Below are positions 10,801-21,140 of a stretch of 64,000 nucleotides of DNA, piece after piece (positions within the stretch are counted from its first letter, which is position 1; each line of letters opens with the position of its first letter). The position numbers were made by a program, and so were the translations under genes. The notes below the pieces were generated by a model. The model was not told the origin of the DNA. It ran no database searches and worked only from the letters and a program-made list of their open reading frames with translations. Source of the stretch: Prosopocoilus inquinatus (taxonomy: Eukaryota; Arthropoda; Insecta; Coleoptera; Lucanidae); the NCBI GenBank assembly GCA_036172665.1, contig CM069875.1:10558001-10622000 (forward strand), in the 5' to 3' direction.

Positions 10801-11830
10801 AGAAAAATTTTGTGCAAATCGTTCTTGATTGCAGTGAAAACCTCGAGCAGCCTCTGTACAGCTGTTTCAGCCCTGCTTGGAGCCTCTTCAGCAGAGACGT
10901 AGCTCGACATTCCCACTGCAAACAAAAACGACTTGTCCAATTTATTCGCAATTGCGATGTAAGAGTGATGAACAGATAAAATAGCGACATCTTACGATCG
11001 CTTTTTGACCTGACATTGCAGTAGGATAGACAAATTGAAGCGGGATTTGCTCCTAATAAGTCCCCCATGCAAGGCGGCCATGCTTGCTGTCAAAGCATAA
11101 TGAAAGTTTTTAGAAAAATTTTGTGCAAATCGTTTTTGATTACAGTGAAAACCTCGAGCAGCCTTTGTACCGCTGTTTCAGCCCTGCTTGGGGCCTCTTC
11201 AGCAGAGACGTAGCTCGACATTCCCACTGCAAACAAGAACGACTTGTCCAATTTATTCGCAATTGCGATGTAAGAGTGATGAACAGATAAAATAGCGACA
11301 TCTTACGATCGCTTTTTGACCTGACATTGCAGTAGGATAGACAAATTGAAGCGAGATTTGCTCCTAATAAGTCTCCCATGCAAAGCGGCCATGCTTGCTG
11401 TCAAAGCATAATGAAAAAACGATTTGCACAAAAAAAGGAGCAAATTACGCTTCAATTTGTCCATCCTACTACAATGCCAGGTCAAAAAGCGATCGTAAGA
11501 TGTCACTATTTTATCTGTTCATCACTCTTACATCGCAATTGCGAATAAATTGGACAAGTCGTTTTTGTTTGCAGTGGGAATGTCGAGCTACGTCTCTGCT
11601 GAAGAGGCACCAAGCAGGGCTGAAACAGCTGTACAGAGGCTGCTCGAGGTTTTCACTGCAATCAAAAACGATTTGCACAAAATTTTTCTAAAAACTTTCA
11701 TTATGCTTTGACAGCAAGCATGACCGCCTTGCATGGGGGACTTATTAAGAGCAAATCCGCTTCAATTTGTCTATCCTACTGCAATGTCAGGTCATAAAGC
11801 GATCGTAAGGTGTTGCTATTTTATCTGTTC
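10801..11830. repeat. Long palindromic array of a ~300-bp repeat (two units each way)
   Basis: Two direct units (10801-11110 and 11111-11410) are followed by one full inverted unit (about 11413-11693) and a partial one (11694-11830). This makes a near-perfect palindrome with arms of about 420 bp centred near 11412. Each unit contains CCTCGAGCAGCCTCTGTAC, ATCGCAATTGCGATG and GACATTGCAGTAGGATAGAC. Related units occur at 50390-50560 and 61293-62153. One frame reads through SSYVSAEEAPSRAETAVQRL and is kept open in several copies, but I do not recognise it and do not call a gene. Confidence 0.75.
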
Positions 11831-13019
11831 ATAATTTTTTTAATTAGTTATTAGAATAGTGGCAATTTTTCATTTACTTAGCTCTTGTGCCTATTTTGCA
11901 CGTAGGCGCGGAACACGTTTTCATGTTCCACATAAACTAATGAAAGAAATAATTTAATACGTGGCAATCACTCTGGAGGGATTTCTTTATACCGTTTTCT
12001 TTGTTGTATTACCTTACACCAATGCGCATCGATCTTAGAGAAAAAGCGTTCTCTTCGGTGTACCTGTTTATCTTATACGGTGCAGGTTAGCTATGATGAA
12101 ATAAATTACACCTAATGAAATCTTAGTGATTTCTGTTCTGATTTCCTATAAGGATAATCAGTTACGTGCGGTGTTATAAGGATAAAAAACGAAACGGGTA
12201 TGTTACATTAAAAATTGCGTTGTCTCATTTAGAAACATTTTCTATTTTTAAATGCAGTTTGTGCATTTAAGTCGTCTGATGCTGGCCATTTATATTCGCC
12301 AGGCGAAGAATGAAAGTAAATTTATGCGTTTTTTGTTTCATACGTCTCCTGAATTGTCCATATCTAAACTTTCTCTAACGATGCACTTATTCATAAGTTC
12401 GTTAAGTGTTAAGTTGCTCTTCATATTATCTACTTGCAAAACAATTATGGCAACTAAATTTTATGTGGCTGAAGAATGAGAGTACCACAAATGCTAGAAA
12501 ACAAAAACATTACTTCTACTTCATGACATTAAAATTTTAATAAAATTGTTCAGATTAATGAAACGAATAACATTATACAACTTCTTGAAAATTTAGCAGC
12601 CCTGGGAAAGTAACTATCGCTCACGTAACGTACAGCGTGGCGGATTGACTTTGTGGATCAAAAAGGTTTGAATTCAGATTCCATGTTCAGGTCTGCTTGA
12701 CGCGAAGTCGATGTGTACCAAATTTAACGGGATTGACATAAGAACAAATAAAATCTGTGTACAATTTGTTTTTTATTTATACGCCGGCCGATCGTATTAA
12801 TCAAAACTAAGAACACCACGTCTGTTTTGACAGTATAGCATACAAATAACCAGTGAGAATTCTGTGACTTTCCTAGTTTCTGCGCATGTCCTACGTCAGA
12901 TACAGAAATTTGAACTTCTTTACTTTTTATAAAATTTGGAATCATTTTGTTGGCGTTTCTTCTATACTGTAAAGAATTTTATTATTTTTTATTTAATTAT
13001 TATAAGTACAAAGCTTTTT
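11831..13019. other. Intergenic; short shared repeat at its end
   Basis: No supported gene: frames up to about 75 codons show no motif. The stretch 12905-12990 (TTTTTATAAAATTTGGAATC, then TTGTTGGCGTTTCTTCTATA) closely repeats 8855-8950, so a dispersed repeat of about 90 bp is present at both places. Confidence 0.4.
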
Positions 13020-13044
13020 TTAATCTCAAACCGGACAGAAAAAT

Positions 13045-13100
13045 GAAGGGAACACACTCAACGTTTCGCTATACATTTATAGCTTCGTCAGGAGTGAAAA
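13045..13100 (-). ncRNA. Hammerhead-ribozyme-like motif of the PLE
   Basis: On the minus strand the sequence reads CTGACGA, then a hairpin GCTATA-AATG-TATAGC, then GAAAC. That is the CUGANGA - stem II - GAAA core of a hammerhead (+ strand 13063-13091). Hammerheads with tiny or absent stem III are known from PLE terminal repeats. Deviations: one extra A lies between CUGACGA and stem II, and neither stem I nor stem III is convincing (ACG...UGU gives at best three pairs). A sister copy is at 34516-34544. Self-cleavage is inferred, not shown. Confidence 0.55.
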
Positions 13101-13251
13101 AAAGTAAATAAACAAGTTGTCAAGAGAAACAAGTCATCAAGAGAACCGAAAAGGTAACATGCTCTTAAACTAAAATACGAGTTGTCCGGAATAAAGAGAA
13201 AAGTAACTAGAACTAAATTAAAACTAATTTTTTTTTAATTAATTAATTGAC

Positions 13252-14575
13252 AGATCTATATCCTGTTTAAAGAGTCTAGAAAACTACAAAATATGTCATT
13301 TAAATTTTCAAAGTCCGTACGTTTATTAATAGAATTTGGAGACATTTTAATTTTACACATTTCTATGAAACGTCTTTTAGAAATATTAGATTCACTTTAC
13401 AAAATGTCAGTCTTATCAAAATCAAAATTATGATTATTTACTAATGAATGCTCTACAAGCATTGAATGATTTTGATTATATTTTTGAATATGATATTTAT
13501 GTTGGTCTAAACGTTTTTTTTAAATTTTGGCTGGTTTCACCTATATAAACACAATTACAATTTGAACATTTGATTTCATAAACCACGTTAGGTTGTTTTA
13601 ATTTCGGTATTTTGGTTTTTAAATTCGAAAAAATTAAATTTAAATTATTCACAGATTTACTGGCTAAAATTAAATTATGTTTTTTGAAAATGTGTTTAAA
13701 TGTATTGTGTAATGGTTCAATATAAGGCAATGATATGTATTTATGGTTCGAAGTTTGTCTGATGTTATTAGAGACATTTGAATTTTGTAAGTATTTAATA
13801 CGATTTTTAATTACTGATTCAATAAGATTTATAGGATAAGAATTTTGAATAAGAGTTTTCTTTATTAAATTTAAGTTATCATAAATGAAAACTTTATCAG
13901 AAAGTAAAATAGCTCGATCTGTTAATCAAATAATAGTTGCAATTTTATAATTTTTGGGTGTGTACGAGTGAAAATTTATGTACCTACCTGACCAGGTAGG
14001 TTTATGAAACCAATTAGTAACTAATTTATCATTCTGTCTGATAATATTTACATCAAGAAAACTCAATGAATTATTTTTTTTTTCTACTGTAAATTGTAAT
14101 CTATTATGAAAAGAATTAAATTTATTTGAAACAAAATCTATATTATTAGAAGGCAAAATCAGTAAAATGTCATCTACATAACGAAAATATAACGTTAAAT
14201 CGAATGATAAAGAGTTAATAACAGATTTTTCTAGTTCTTGCATAACAATTTCAGCTAAAGCCGGAGATAAAGGAGAACCCATTGCTGTACCAAAAATTTG
14301 TTTATAAAATTTATCATTGAAAGCAAAATAAGATGTTTCAAAACATAAATCAACTATTTCTAAAAAGTTACCTTTGGATATATCAGTAAAATCTTTAATC
14401 TCTAACCACCTATCATTAATACTTTTTAAAGCTAAATCTTTAGGAATGTTAATAAATAAAGAAATAACATCTAAAGAAATTATAATGCAATTATTTGGTA
14501 CAGTTATTTGTTTTAATTTTTCTACGAGTATAATATATATTAACAGAAAGATGAATCATTTAACTTAATGTGAAG
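13252..14575 (-). pseudogene. PLE reverse transcriptase-GIY-YIG endonuclease pseudogene
   Basis: RT motifs appear in the expected order: ISLDVISLFINIPKDLAL (motif A, catalytic Asp), FGTAMGSPLSPALAEIVMQ (motif B) and YFRYVDDILLI (motif C, YVDD). A long linker follows, with VIKNRIKYLQNSN-type sequence. The GIY-YIG domain starts at PNVVYEIKCSNCNCVYIGET (about 13590-13530), with the catalytic-face Tyr-Ile-Gly visible. Downstream are the conserved Lys/Arg-Leu-Asp-Gln-His segment and a C-terminal stretch rich in MSPNSINKRTD-type residues. Breaks: an in-frame TGA near 13928, a one-base frameshift in the A-run near 13515, and a TAA near 13404. It is not functional as it stands. Confidence 0.85.
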
Positions 14576-14985
14576 GTTAATGAATTACCATAGTTACCGA
14601 AATTTAGAAGTAAGGTTTAAACTAACGAAAGTTTACTGTCCCGCTTTCTATTTCCCCAACTGTACATACATTGGCCGTTTTTATAGTCAGACTTTAAGGA
14701 AGATTTAATTTAAAGTCACTTTAAGAATAAACAAAACAAATGTATTTTTTTAGGTTAAAATAACTTTAAATTTAAAGTCCTATTATGAAGTAGGCCCTAA
14801 GAGTGAGAAGAAAAGTACGACAGTCTTAATGAAACATGTTCCAAAAGTCACAACGTTGTTTTCGTTTTGAAAATTAAACGGAGTTAGCTATATAACAGTT
14901 GTATTTTTTATCAATCGATCGATTGGCATATAAAGAAAAAATGAACTCTAAGCTTTTCGATTTAAGTTATCAAAAATTCGAGTCA
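14576..14985. other. Intergenic, nothing recognised
   Basis: AT-rich stretch between the truncated PLE and the next MITE. No gene or repeat end could be supported. Confidence 0.4.
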
Positions 14986-15142
14986 TCGAAGTTCGACTTA
15001 TGCCCGATTTCTTCACCGCCTGATAAATTTATCTGCCAGGTATTATCATTGGCAACAATTGTATCGATAATAGTTTAGGAGGATACGACCTGGCAGATAA
15101 ATTTATCCGTAGGTGAAGAAATCGGGTATTATTGAAGTTCGA
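14986..15142. mobile_element. Small MITE with ~60-bp TIRs
   Basis: CCCGATTTCTTCACCGCC, then TGATAAATTTATCTGCCAGG, on the left is mirrored on the right by CCTGGCAGATAAATTTATCC and GGTGAAGAAATCGGG. The arms extend outward through TCGAAGTTCGA / TCGAACTTC. The loop is about 45 bp and the whole element is non-coding. I cannot assign a superfamily. Confidence 0.6.
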
Positions 15143-15435
15143 TTGTAATTATTATTTGCGTATAAAGTTGTTAAAAGTTGTAAAATGTTATACCATAATA
15201 CATACTTATCAAATCCATTTCGCATCAGTAGTCCTGAACTGCTAAATATGAATGTTTTATTTTATTTTTTTTACTATACGTACCGCGAGGTCAATCCGGG
15301 GACTTTATGAAAAGTTTAAAAACATTATTAAACAAAATTTATTAAAGCAATAGCAAAAAGAAATATGGCTTAGTGCCCAATACGCTCTATGCGCCTCCTC
15401 CACCGTTTAGAAAGTGCTTGAATCTGACATGTCAA

Positions 15436-15800
15436 CGTGTCAAATAAAGTATTTTGGATGTTCCTGGAAAAAAAGTACATTTTGTTGGATCTCTTCTTTG
15501 GGGATAAACGGCAACAATCTGGCACTGCTGACAGGGCAAGAAGAGAGTTCATGTTTCAGTTTAATTTTGGCGAGGATATCATGGCGGAAACTGCGGAACA
15601 GGTTCAAGCGATGATATCAGCTATCAATAGTCTCCTCAAATTGCGGTTACAGAATGAACAAACCAAAACTTCAAGTACCAACGTGACACAAGTTCGTTCA
15701 CATCTCTTTAATCAGTTGCACTTACGTATAGAAAAATTTGTGTATCGCACTGACGATGAAAATCAAATATTTTCAAAACGTTGCTCCAGAAGATCCGACA
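15436..15800 (+). pseudogene. Gypsy-type LTR retrotransposon leader and gag fragment
   Basis: A polyadenylation-like AAATAAAG (about 15439-15446) lies about 120 nt before TTTTGGCGAGGATATC (15565-15580), which resembles the primer-binding/leader sequence (TGGCGACGAGGAT type) found just upstream of gag in one Gypsy group. An ATG follows at once (15581) and reads MAETAEQVQAMISAINSLLK, continuing to LHLRIEKFVYRTDDENQIFS. This last part resembles the gag motif (IEKFxYDxDxxxTFxxWxxRxED) of that group. The frame is lost by about 15790, where LINE sequence begins. No protease or pol remains. Confidence 0.5.
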
Positions 15801-15839
15801 AAAATATTACAAACATTAATTAATTTAATTGAAAAACTC

Positions 15840-16569
15840 AAACAGGCAGCTTTGAACGTTGAAAGTGGTGTCCCACTGGGTTCCATATTAGGCCCTTTGT
15901 TGTTTTCTGTTTATATTTCTCAGTTTCCTACTTTCATTAAACATTGTTCATCACATTTCTATGCAGATAATTCACAAATTTATTTATCTTTTTATCCCAA
16001 TGATATTGACAATGCTTGTAATAAAATTAATTTTGATTTAAAAAATTTATTTCTAAAATCTCAACAACTCTCATTATTTCTTAACCCAACTAAAAGTGTG
16101 GTAATTGTTTTTGGTAAAAAGAATGATCATCGTAGTCATCTGTTTAGCCTTAACATTAAAATAAATTCCCAAAAATTAGAACCGCAAGAGACTATAGAAA
16201 ATTTGAAAGTACCATTAGATCCTTCCTTGAAGTTTACACATAACTCGTATTATACAAACTTAAAGACTCGCACTGGCTACATATGGAACGTCGTAGAATT
16301 CTGCACGGTTGTTGTCTATATTATAAGATATTAAATCTTAAAAAGTTTGTCTATTTATACACCGAACTGATGTTCATACATTAAATTTAAGATTCCGTGG
16401 CCTACTGACACCACCCGTTCATAAAACTGAACAATTTAAAAGAACATTTAGCTACGTCATAAGTAATTATTATAACAATAACAGTACACTTTATAATACT
16501 AAGAATTTTCACAATTTTAAAAAACAGTTTCTTCAAAAGCTGCAACTGGAGCAAGACCGTGTATTCTAG
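15840..16569 (+). pseudogene. LINE reverse transcriptase C-terminal half
   Basis: The frame reads ESGVPLGSILGPLLFSVYIS (RT motif B region), then HFYADNSQIYLSF, where the usual catalytic YADD is YADN. LSLFLNPTKSVVIVFGKK and the thumb region follow. After a frame change near 16250-16370 the C-terminal tail reads LRFRGLLTPPVHKTEQFKRT and ends KKQFLQKLQLEQDRVF. These are hallmarks of Jockey/CR1-type non-LTR retrotransposons. The loss of the second Asp and the frame break make it a pseudogene. It abuts a Gypsy gag scrap at its 5' side. Confidence 0.75.
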
Positions 16570-17189
16570 AAAGCTTCCTTAATATTTATTATTTGTTTAT
16601 AATAGTATCATTTTAAATGAAATTGTGTAATTAAAATTATTCCTTTTCGTTTTGAAGATATTCAGAAAAAACTAAATTTTTTTATTTTCGTTTTTATTTT
16701 TTAAATCGTAAAACCGATCAAGCTAGACATTTATAACTTACACATTATTAAGGCACTTTTTTACAGAGAATCTAAATCTGTCGTTACATTGATCCGAGCT
16801 GTCAAAATTGTAGAGATACGACTGTCAACTTTTTTTTTCTTATGGGCGCCACATTGGATTTTCATATTTCTAAATAAAGATTTCTTCTTGGATTCTAACA
16901 ATGTATTACACATTACGGTTGATTTGACTTTTTTACCAAAATTTCTATTTTTTTTTATTTTTACGAACAGCGCTGTGGAAACAATCAAGATTTTGACACT
17001 TATGTGGCGCTAGCTTAACCAGCTAAAAACGCGGAAAAAATTCAGCATTCTTAAAAATCACTTAATTTTTATAATATTCTTATTGCAAGCAACCCCCACT
17101 TTAAGTACAAAACAATTCTTCGGGTTTAACAAGACAAATTGCAGTCAATTTTACATACCACATCAGGTGGAGAATTCTGAAAGAGAATC
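16570..17189. other. AT-rich intergenic, nothing recognised
   Basis: Overlapping short frames on both strands (about 16761-17013) show no motif. No RNA gene or terminal repeats were supported. Confidence 0.4.
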
Positions 17190-17760
17190 ATCATTTGAAA
17201 ATCCATATCCATAAAGTGTGCGAAATAAAGGAACACTAACACCACCTCTTCATCGAACGGCGCTTTTCGAACAATCTTTCACGTACAACATTACACAAAT
17301 CTACAACAATATTCCGCCACAATGTCTCTAGTTTTAGATCTAATTACTATAATTCTTATTCGCTTCGCAACAAAATAATAGCTGTTACTCATAAATTTAG
17401 TCTAACTCGAACTTTAAAACTCTCTTGTTCTTTCACAACATTGTTACATTTTCTTACATTTGATTACCTTTCAACTCTGCTCTTTTCTTACAATCACAAA
17501 ATTTGTACTTCTCATTTATTTCTCTTTCCTTTTTAGCTCTCAGTATTTAGTTTTCTTAGTTATCTTAAGCTAGTCTTAGTCGTTTTTTTTTTTTTTGTTT
17601 TGGTTCAACTCTTTTTCATTTAAGGTTTAGGTGGAAGACCACGCTAGTGAAATCCGCCTTAAGATTTCCCTATTTACATTTTGTATTTTTTTGTTCATGT
17701 ATGTTCAGTAGATACCTAAAACTTCTTGGGAAATAAAGACGTTTATTATTATTATAAATA
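17190..17760 (+). mobile_element. LINE 3' end with C-terminal coding remnant and (TTA)n tail
   Basis: Starting at 17239 the frame reads TPPLHRTALFEQSFTYNITQ then IYNNIPPQCL, related to the C-terminal tail of the LINE ending at 16569. After the stop come about 400 bases of 3' UTR ending GGGAAATAAAGACG and TTTATTATTATTAT. The (TTA)n end is typical of CR1/Jockey-superfamily LINEs with microsatellite tails. Confidence 0.6.
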
Positions 17761-17984
17761 TGTAGCCATTAGAGAACCCATCGATCGAATCAGCAGATTT
17801 CGAACGATCAAAGCTTAGCGATGACAATTTGAAACATTTCTTATTACTGTTAGGGTAGAAGTGCGAAAATTCTTGTAAAAAATCTTTATTTTTGGACATA
17901 CATACATTTATTCTTTTTTTGCGTTACTAATAAAAAAAACTGTTTTGACGGAATTTCAAATATCTATCGCAACACCAACAATTA

Positions 17985-18622
17985 CTATTATTATTACTGC
18001 CCTCGTTACTTAGTTTACCTTGACAATGGAAAAGTTTTTGAACCCATTATAAACCATATTTGGAAAATATCACCAAATTTTGATATTGATCGAGTATTTT
18101 ATAATACGACTGATAGCTACCTCAATCACATCCCTCCGTCTCTAATGAACCCTGTATTGAAAATTACTCTAATCTTGTCAATCTCAGTGAAAATAGAAAT
18201 GTCGATCCCCGTTTATCTGAAAAATTAAGACAATGAAAATATTGTAGAAATAGAACAAGATGATAGCTCCCATATGACTCCTTAAAATCTTTACCACCAA
18301 GAAATTCACCTCAAAGATTAGTTATAATCGCTCAATGAAAAATCTTATAATTAAATATTAACTTTTCAAAGAAGGAGATGTTGGAGTATGTCATGGTTAC
18401 GAGATACTTATAATAAATATAGAGTGTAAGATGTCAATTTAAATTATTGAACGTTGAGCATTCAAAGTCAAAGTTAATCTTTTCCTGAACGTCACTTTAA
18501 ATTAGTTATAGTTTAGCTGTAATTAGTATATATTGTAATATAAGATAGAGCCCTCTGTGGTTTTGAGTTGAAATTGTTTTCTTCGTTTGATTGCAATAAA
18601 GACACTATTATTATTATTAAAT
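17985..18622 (+). mobile_element. Probable LINE 3' fragment with (TTA)n tail
   Basis: The region ends TGCAATAAAGACACTA followed by TTATTATTATTA (about 18593-18620), the same tail type as the preceding fragment. The upstream part has a partly open frame (YLVYLDNGKVFEPIINHIWK...) that I do not recognise. Assignment rests mainly on the tail. Confidence 0.4.
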
Positions 18623-19295
18623 GTGTTAGGTGAACACACAACTTTTACATTCTGTACTTTAAGATGCATACTAAATGTCTTTTTTGTGTTTTCGCGTTTA
18701 ACATAATTCGTAGCTATTTATTTTATAATACACTTGAATCTTTTGTTAAAAATTCAGTGAAGCAGTCGGTATGTAGAATAAATTATCAGTTCCACCATTA
18801 TTCATTTCGCGATAGGCAAAATGATTAAAATGAAGTAAATGCCGAAACTAGTCGAAACGCCCACACGAAAAATGTTCGTTCAAACTAATAGGAATCGTTA
18901 CTTTTGAAATAATGAAATAACATAATGCCCCTGTACACATCAAACTAATTTTGAAATGTACTACACATGATGTACCTTTCATTTGAAACATTTTTTTTTG
19001 TAAGATGAGTAACTAGAGAGGTATGAAGGAAGAAGGCTTTAACTGGAATACCCTGTATACAAAGCTTTTTTTTATATTGCACCCTGTTTGGGGGCTTTAT
19101 TTTAGGAGCTGGTGAATTAAATACAATTTTCATGGGATAAGAGTCGACTTCATTTTTACTATGGAAAAATTTATGTATTACATCATATCCAGGGCTTTTT
19201 ATAAAGCACAAACTCTTTTAAAGAATAAAATTTTATGAGAAATATACTTTTTTCCGTTTTCTTTGGACACATTGTATAATGCAATAATTTAATTA
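18623..19295. other. Intergenic; one stray GGGTGTTC-type end
   Basis: No gene supported. The sequence AACTGGAATACCCTGTATAC (19041-19060) resembles the right end of the GGGTGT MITE group, but I could not find its left partner. Confidence 0.35.
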
Positions 19296-20023
19296 TTTGG
19301 TCTAAATACATTATTGATTTTAAATTGCCGTTTCATAACTTTAATCGTGTGTATTGGATCACAAACTAGCTGACTTTCATGTACACTCGTCTGTTTAGTC
19401 GAATGCCTACTCATTCAATTTCATACAAATAAGAATGAAGTTGCTTACCGTTTATACATATTCTTAATTAGTGGAATTCGGCGATTAATACGAAATGAAA
19501 GTATAGTCATAGTTAAAATTGATTATGATAATTAGACCTGGGGTTATATGCAATTGCATATTTGATTCTATTACGTACTTCGGCAAAATTTTACCTTTTC
19601 AGGACATGTCAAATAATTTAGAATTAAATTAAGTAATTAAAACAATGCATATTTTGCATATTTTAAGCATCCTGAACATGAATAAACAACCGATGAGAAG
19701 TTAGCAATAAAATTCCAGCAATAAAAGTATGAAATTTCAAAACGCTGCCACCGCTAAAATAACGATCACAGATCAATAGTATTTAATCTATTACAAAGAG
19801 TATAATGTGTAGATTCCCCTCACAAGAAGAAAATGAAAAAGTATTTGATATTAAGTTAACTATGACTATCTAAACCAGCATAAGTCATTATTCATACATT
19901 GCACCAAAACAATTGCTTTCACTGAAAATGTTTACGTAGTCATAAAGTAAACATCCATAACTATTTAATAATGCCTTTAGAAAGTTTTAGCCGGTAGATT
20001 TAAAGTAATTAAAAAATTAATTA
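19296..20023. repeat. Long dispersed repeat unit, single copy
   Basis: The stretch from TTTGGTCTAAATACATTATT to the block AGTTTTAGCCGGTAGATTTA recurs with few differences at 24058-24775. The latter half (19688-19921) recurs again at 23823-24057. Differences include a 17-base block (CCGTTTATACATATTCT near 19449) absent from the second copy, where a short direct repeat (TTAATT) marks the junction. It is non-coding. Confidence 0.75.
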
Positions 20024-20931
20024 AATATGACATTCCCAGCAATAAAATAATACTAATTTTGAACGTCCATATCTTTTCATCCAGTATCCACATAAACATT
20101 TTGTTTACAGAATATGAAAGCGCAGATCGAGGTCTATCGTTTAATACACCCTCTGAGTTTTAGCCGGTTCATTTGAAGTAATTACAAATTAATAAATTAT
20201 GACGTTTGCAACAATAAAACAAAACTTTACATTGCGCTTTGTGAATTATGGCCATGGTTGGAACTTCACATTGAGTATACAGGGTGTTCAAAGAGCTGCA
20301 ATCTCGTTAATATTCCGTAGTGACAGAGTACAACGTTGTGCAACTGCGACCATGCTCGGTAGTAGAAACATACCATGTTGTAACTTGCCACTCCGATTAG
20401 AATGACCCCTCAGACAGTATTATCTATTCAATAAATATTGCGCCATTCTAAATATTTAACGGCCCATAAATGTAATTTAAGTAAAATAGAATTTTTTAAC
20501 AATGACGAGACTCTTCAAGGCCGAATTTGTAATTTTCGACGTGTTGGTGACAAGAGTACTGAAAATTTTTCTCTTAAATAATTCAGAAGGGCATTATCCG
20601 AATTTTGAACAATAATAATAATATAGCTTATTTTTCCATCAATTGATTTACAAAAAAATTATTAAATTAAATAAAGTGGAGAGGAAAAAACTGCGGAGTT
20701 CAGGTTACATCCCTGCTCTTAACTCTACCTGTGTTACAGCTAATGTGTGAGCCACATATTTTTTTTTCTCAGAGTTGGTTGTGAGAAAAATAACGCATGT
20801 CGTAGTTATATTGAAACTTCGAATTTTAAGCCTGCTTCATTTGAACTCTCTTTTAATGGCATTTCTTACATCATAAACCCATTCGCCGTTTTTTTTCTTC
20901 CATTTCTTAAATAAATTTTAACCAAGTGTCA
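20024..20931. other. Intergenic with scraps of the same repeats
   Basis: The block CCCTCTGAGTTTTAGCCGGT (20149-20168) and following bases resemble 19985-20040, 24730-24770 and 52970-53010, a recurring motif of the surrounding repeat family. TATACAGGGTGTTC at 20276-20289 is another copy of the GGGTGT end signature. No gene is supported. Confidence 0.4.
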
Positions 20932-21140
20932 GACTCAGACCGGTCGACTTGACTCGGAACAATCGGCACGTTTTGCTATGCATGAAATTAAATGGAACCC
21001 CGCGCACTGCTTCGGTATGATCGGCTCGGATCGGTCGGATCGGCTCGGACCGGTCGGATCGCCGCGAATATGTTATTTTAGTGCACGACCTACGTTGCTG
21101 GTCTGCCGATCGTTCCGAGTCGAGTCGACTGGTCTGAGTC
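20932..21140. mobile_element. GC-rich MITE with 37-bp TIRs, copy 2
   Basis: The ends read GACTCAGACCGGTCGACTTG and, reverse-complemented from the right, GACTCAGACCAGTCGACTCG. Both continue into ACTCGGAAC[A/G]ATCGGCA. The interior (CGGATCGGTCGGATCGGCTC) is CG-rich and simple. It is related to the copy at 7053-7244 in opposite orientation. Confidence 0.7.

Larger units (their letters stand above)
13020..14575 (-). mobile_element. Penelope-like element (PLE), 5'-truncated
   Basis: The minus strand holds, in order, a PLE-type reverse transcriptase, a GIY-YIG endonuclease and, about 160 nt after the coding end, a hammerhead-like motif (13045-13100). That order matches known Penelope-like retroelements, which carry GIY-YIG downstream of the RT and hammerhead motifs in their terminal repeats. 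Upstream of about 14575 the RT frame is lost, so the N-terminal part is missing. The 3' region shares about 100 bp with 34454-34553. Confidence 0.8.

Noticed and set aside
10799..11691. Several similar ~70-100-codon frames starting MGDLLGAN
   Set aside because: They arise from repeated and inverted units of the palindromic array and are not kept in frame with the units at 61-62 kb, where another frame is retained.
18829..18853. TGAAGTAAATGCCGAAACTAGTC, resembling a hammerhead 3' half
   Set aside because: The GAAAC-TA-GTC side is good, but CUGANGA and stem II are not present. Too short to claim.
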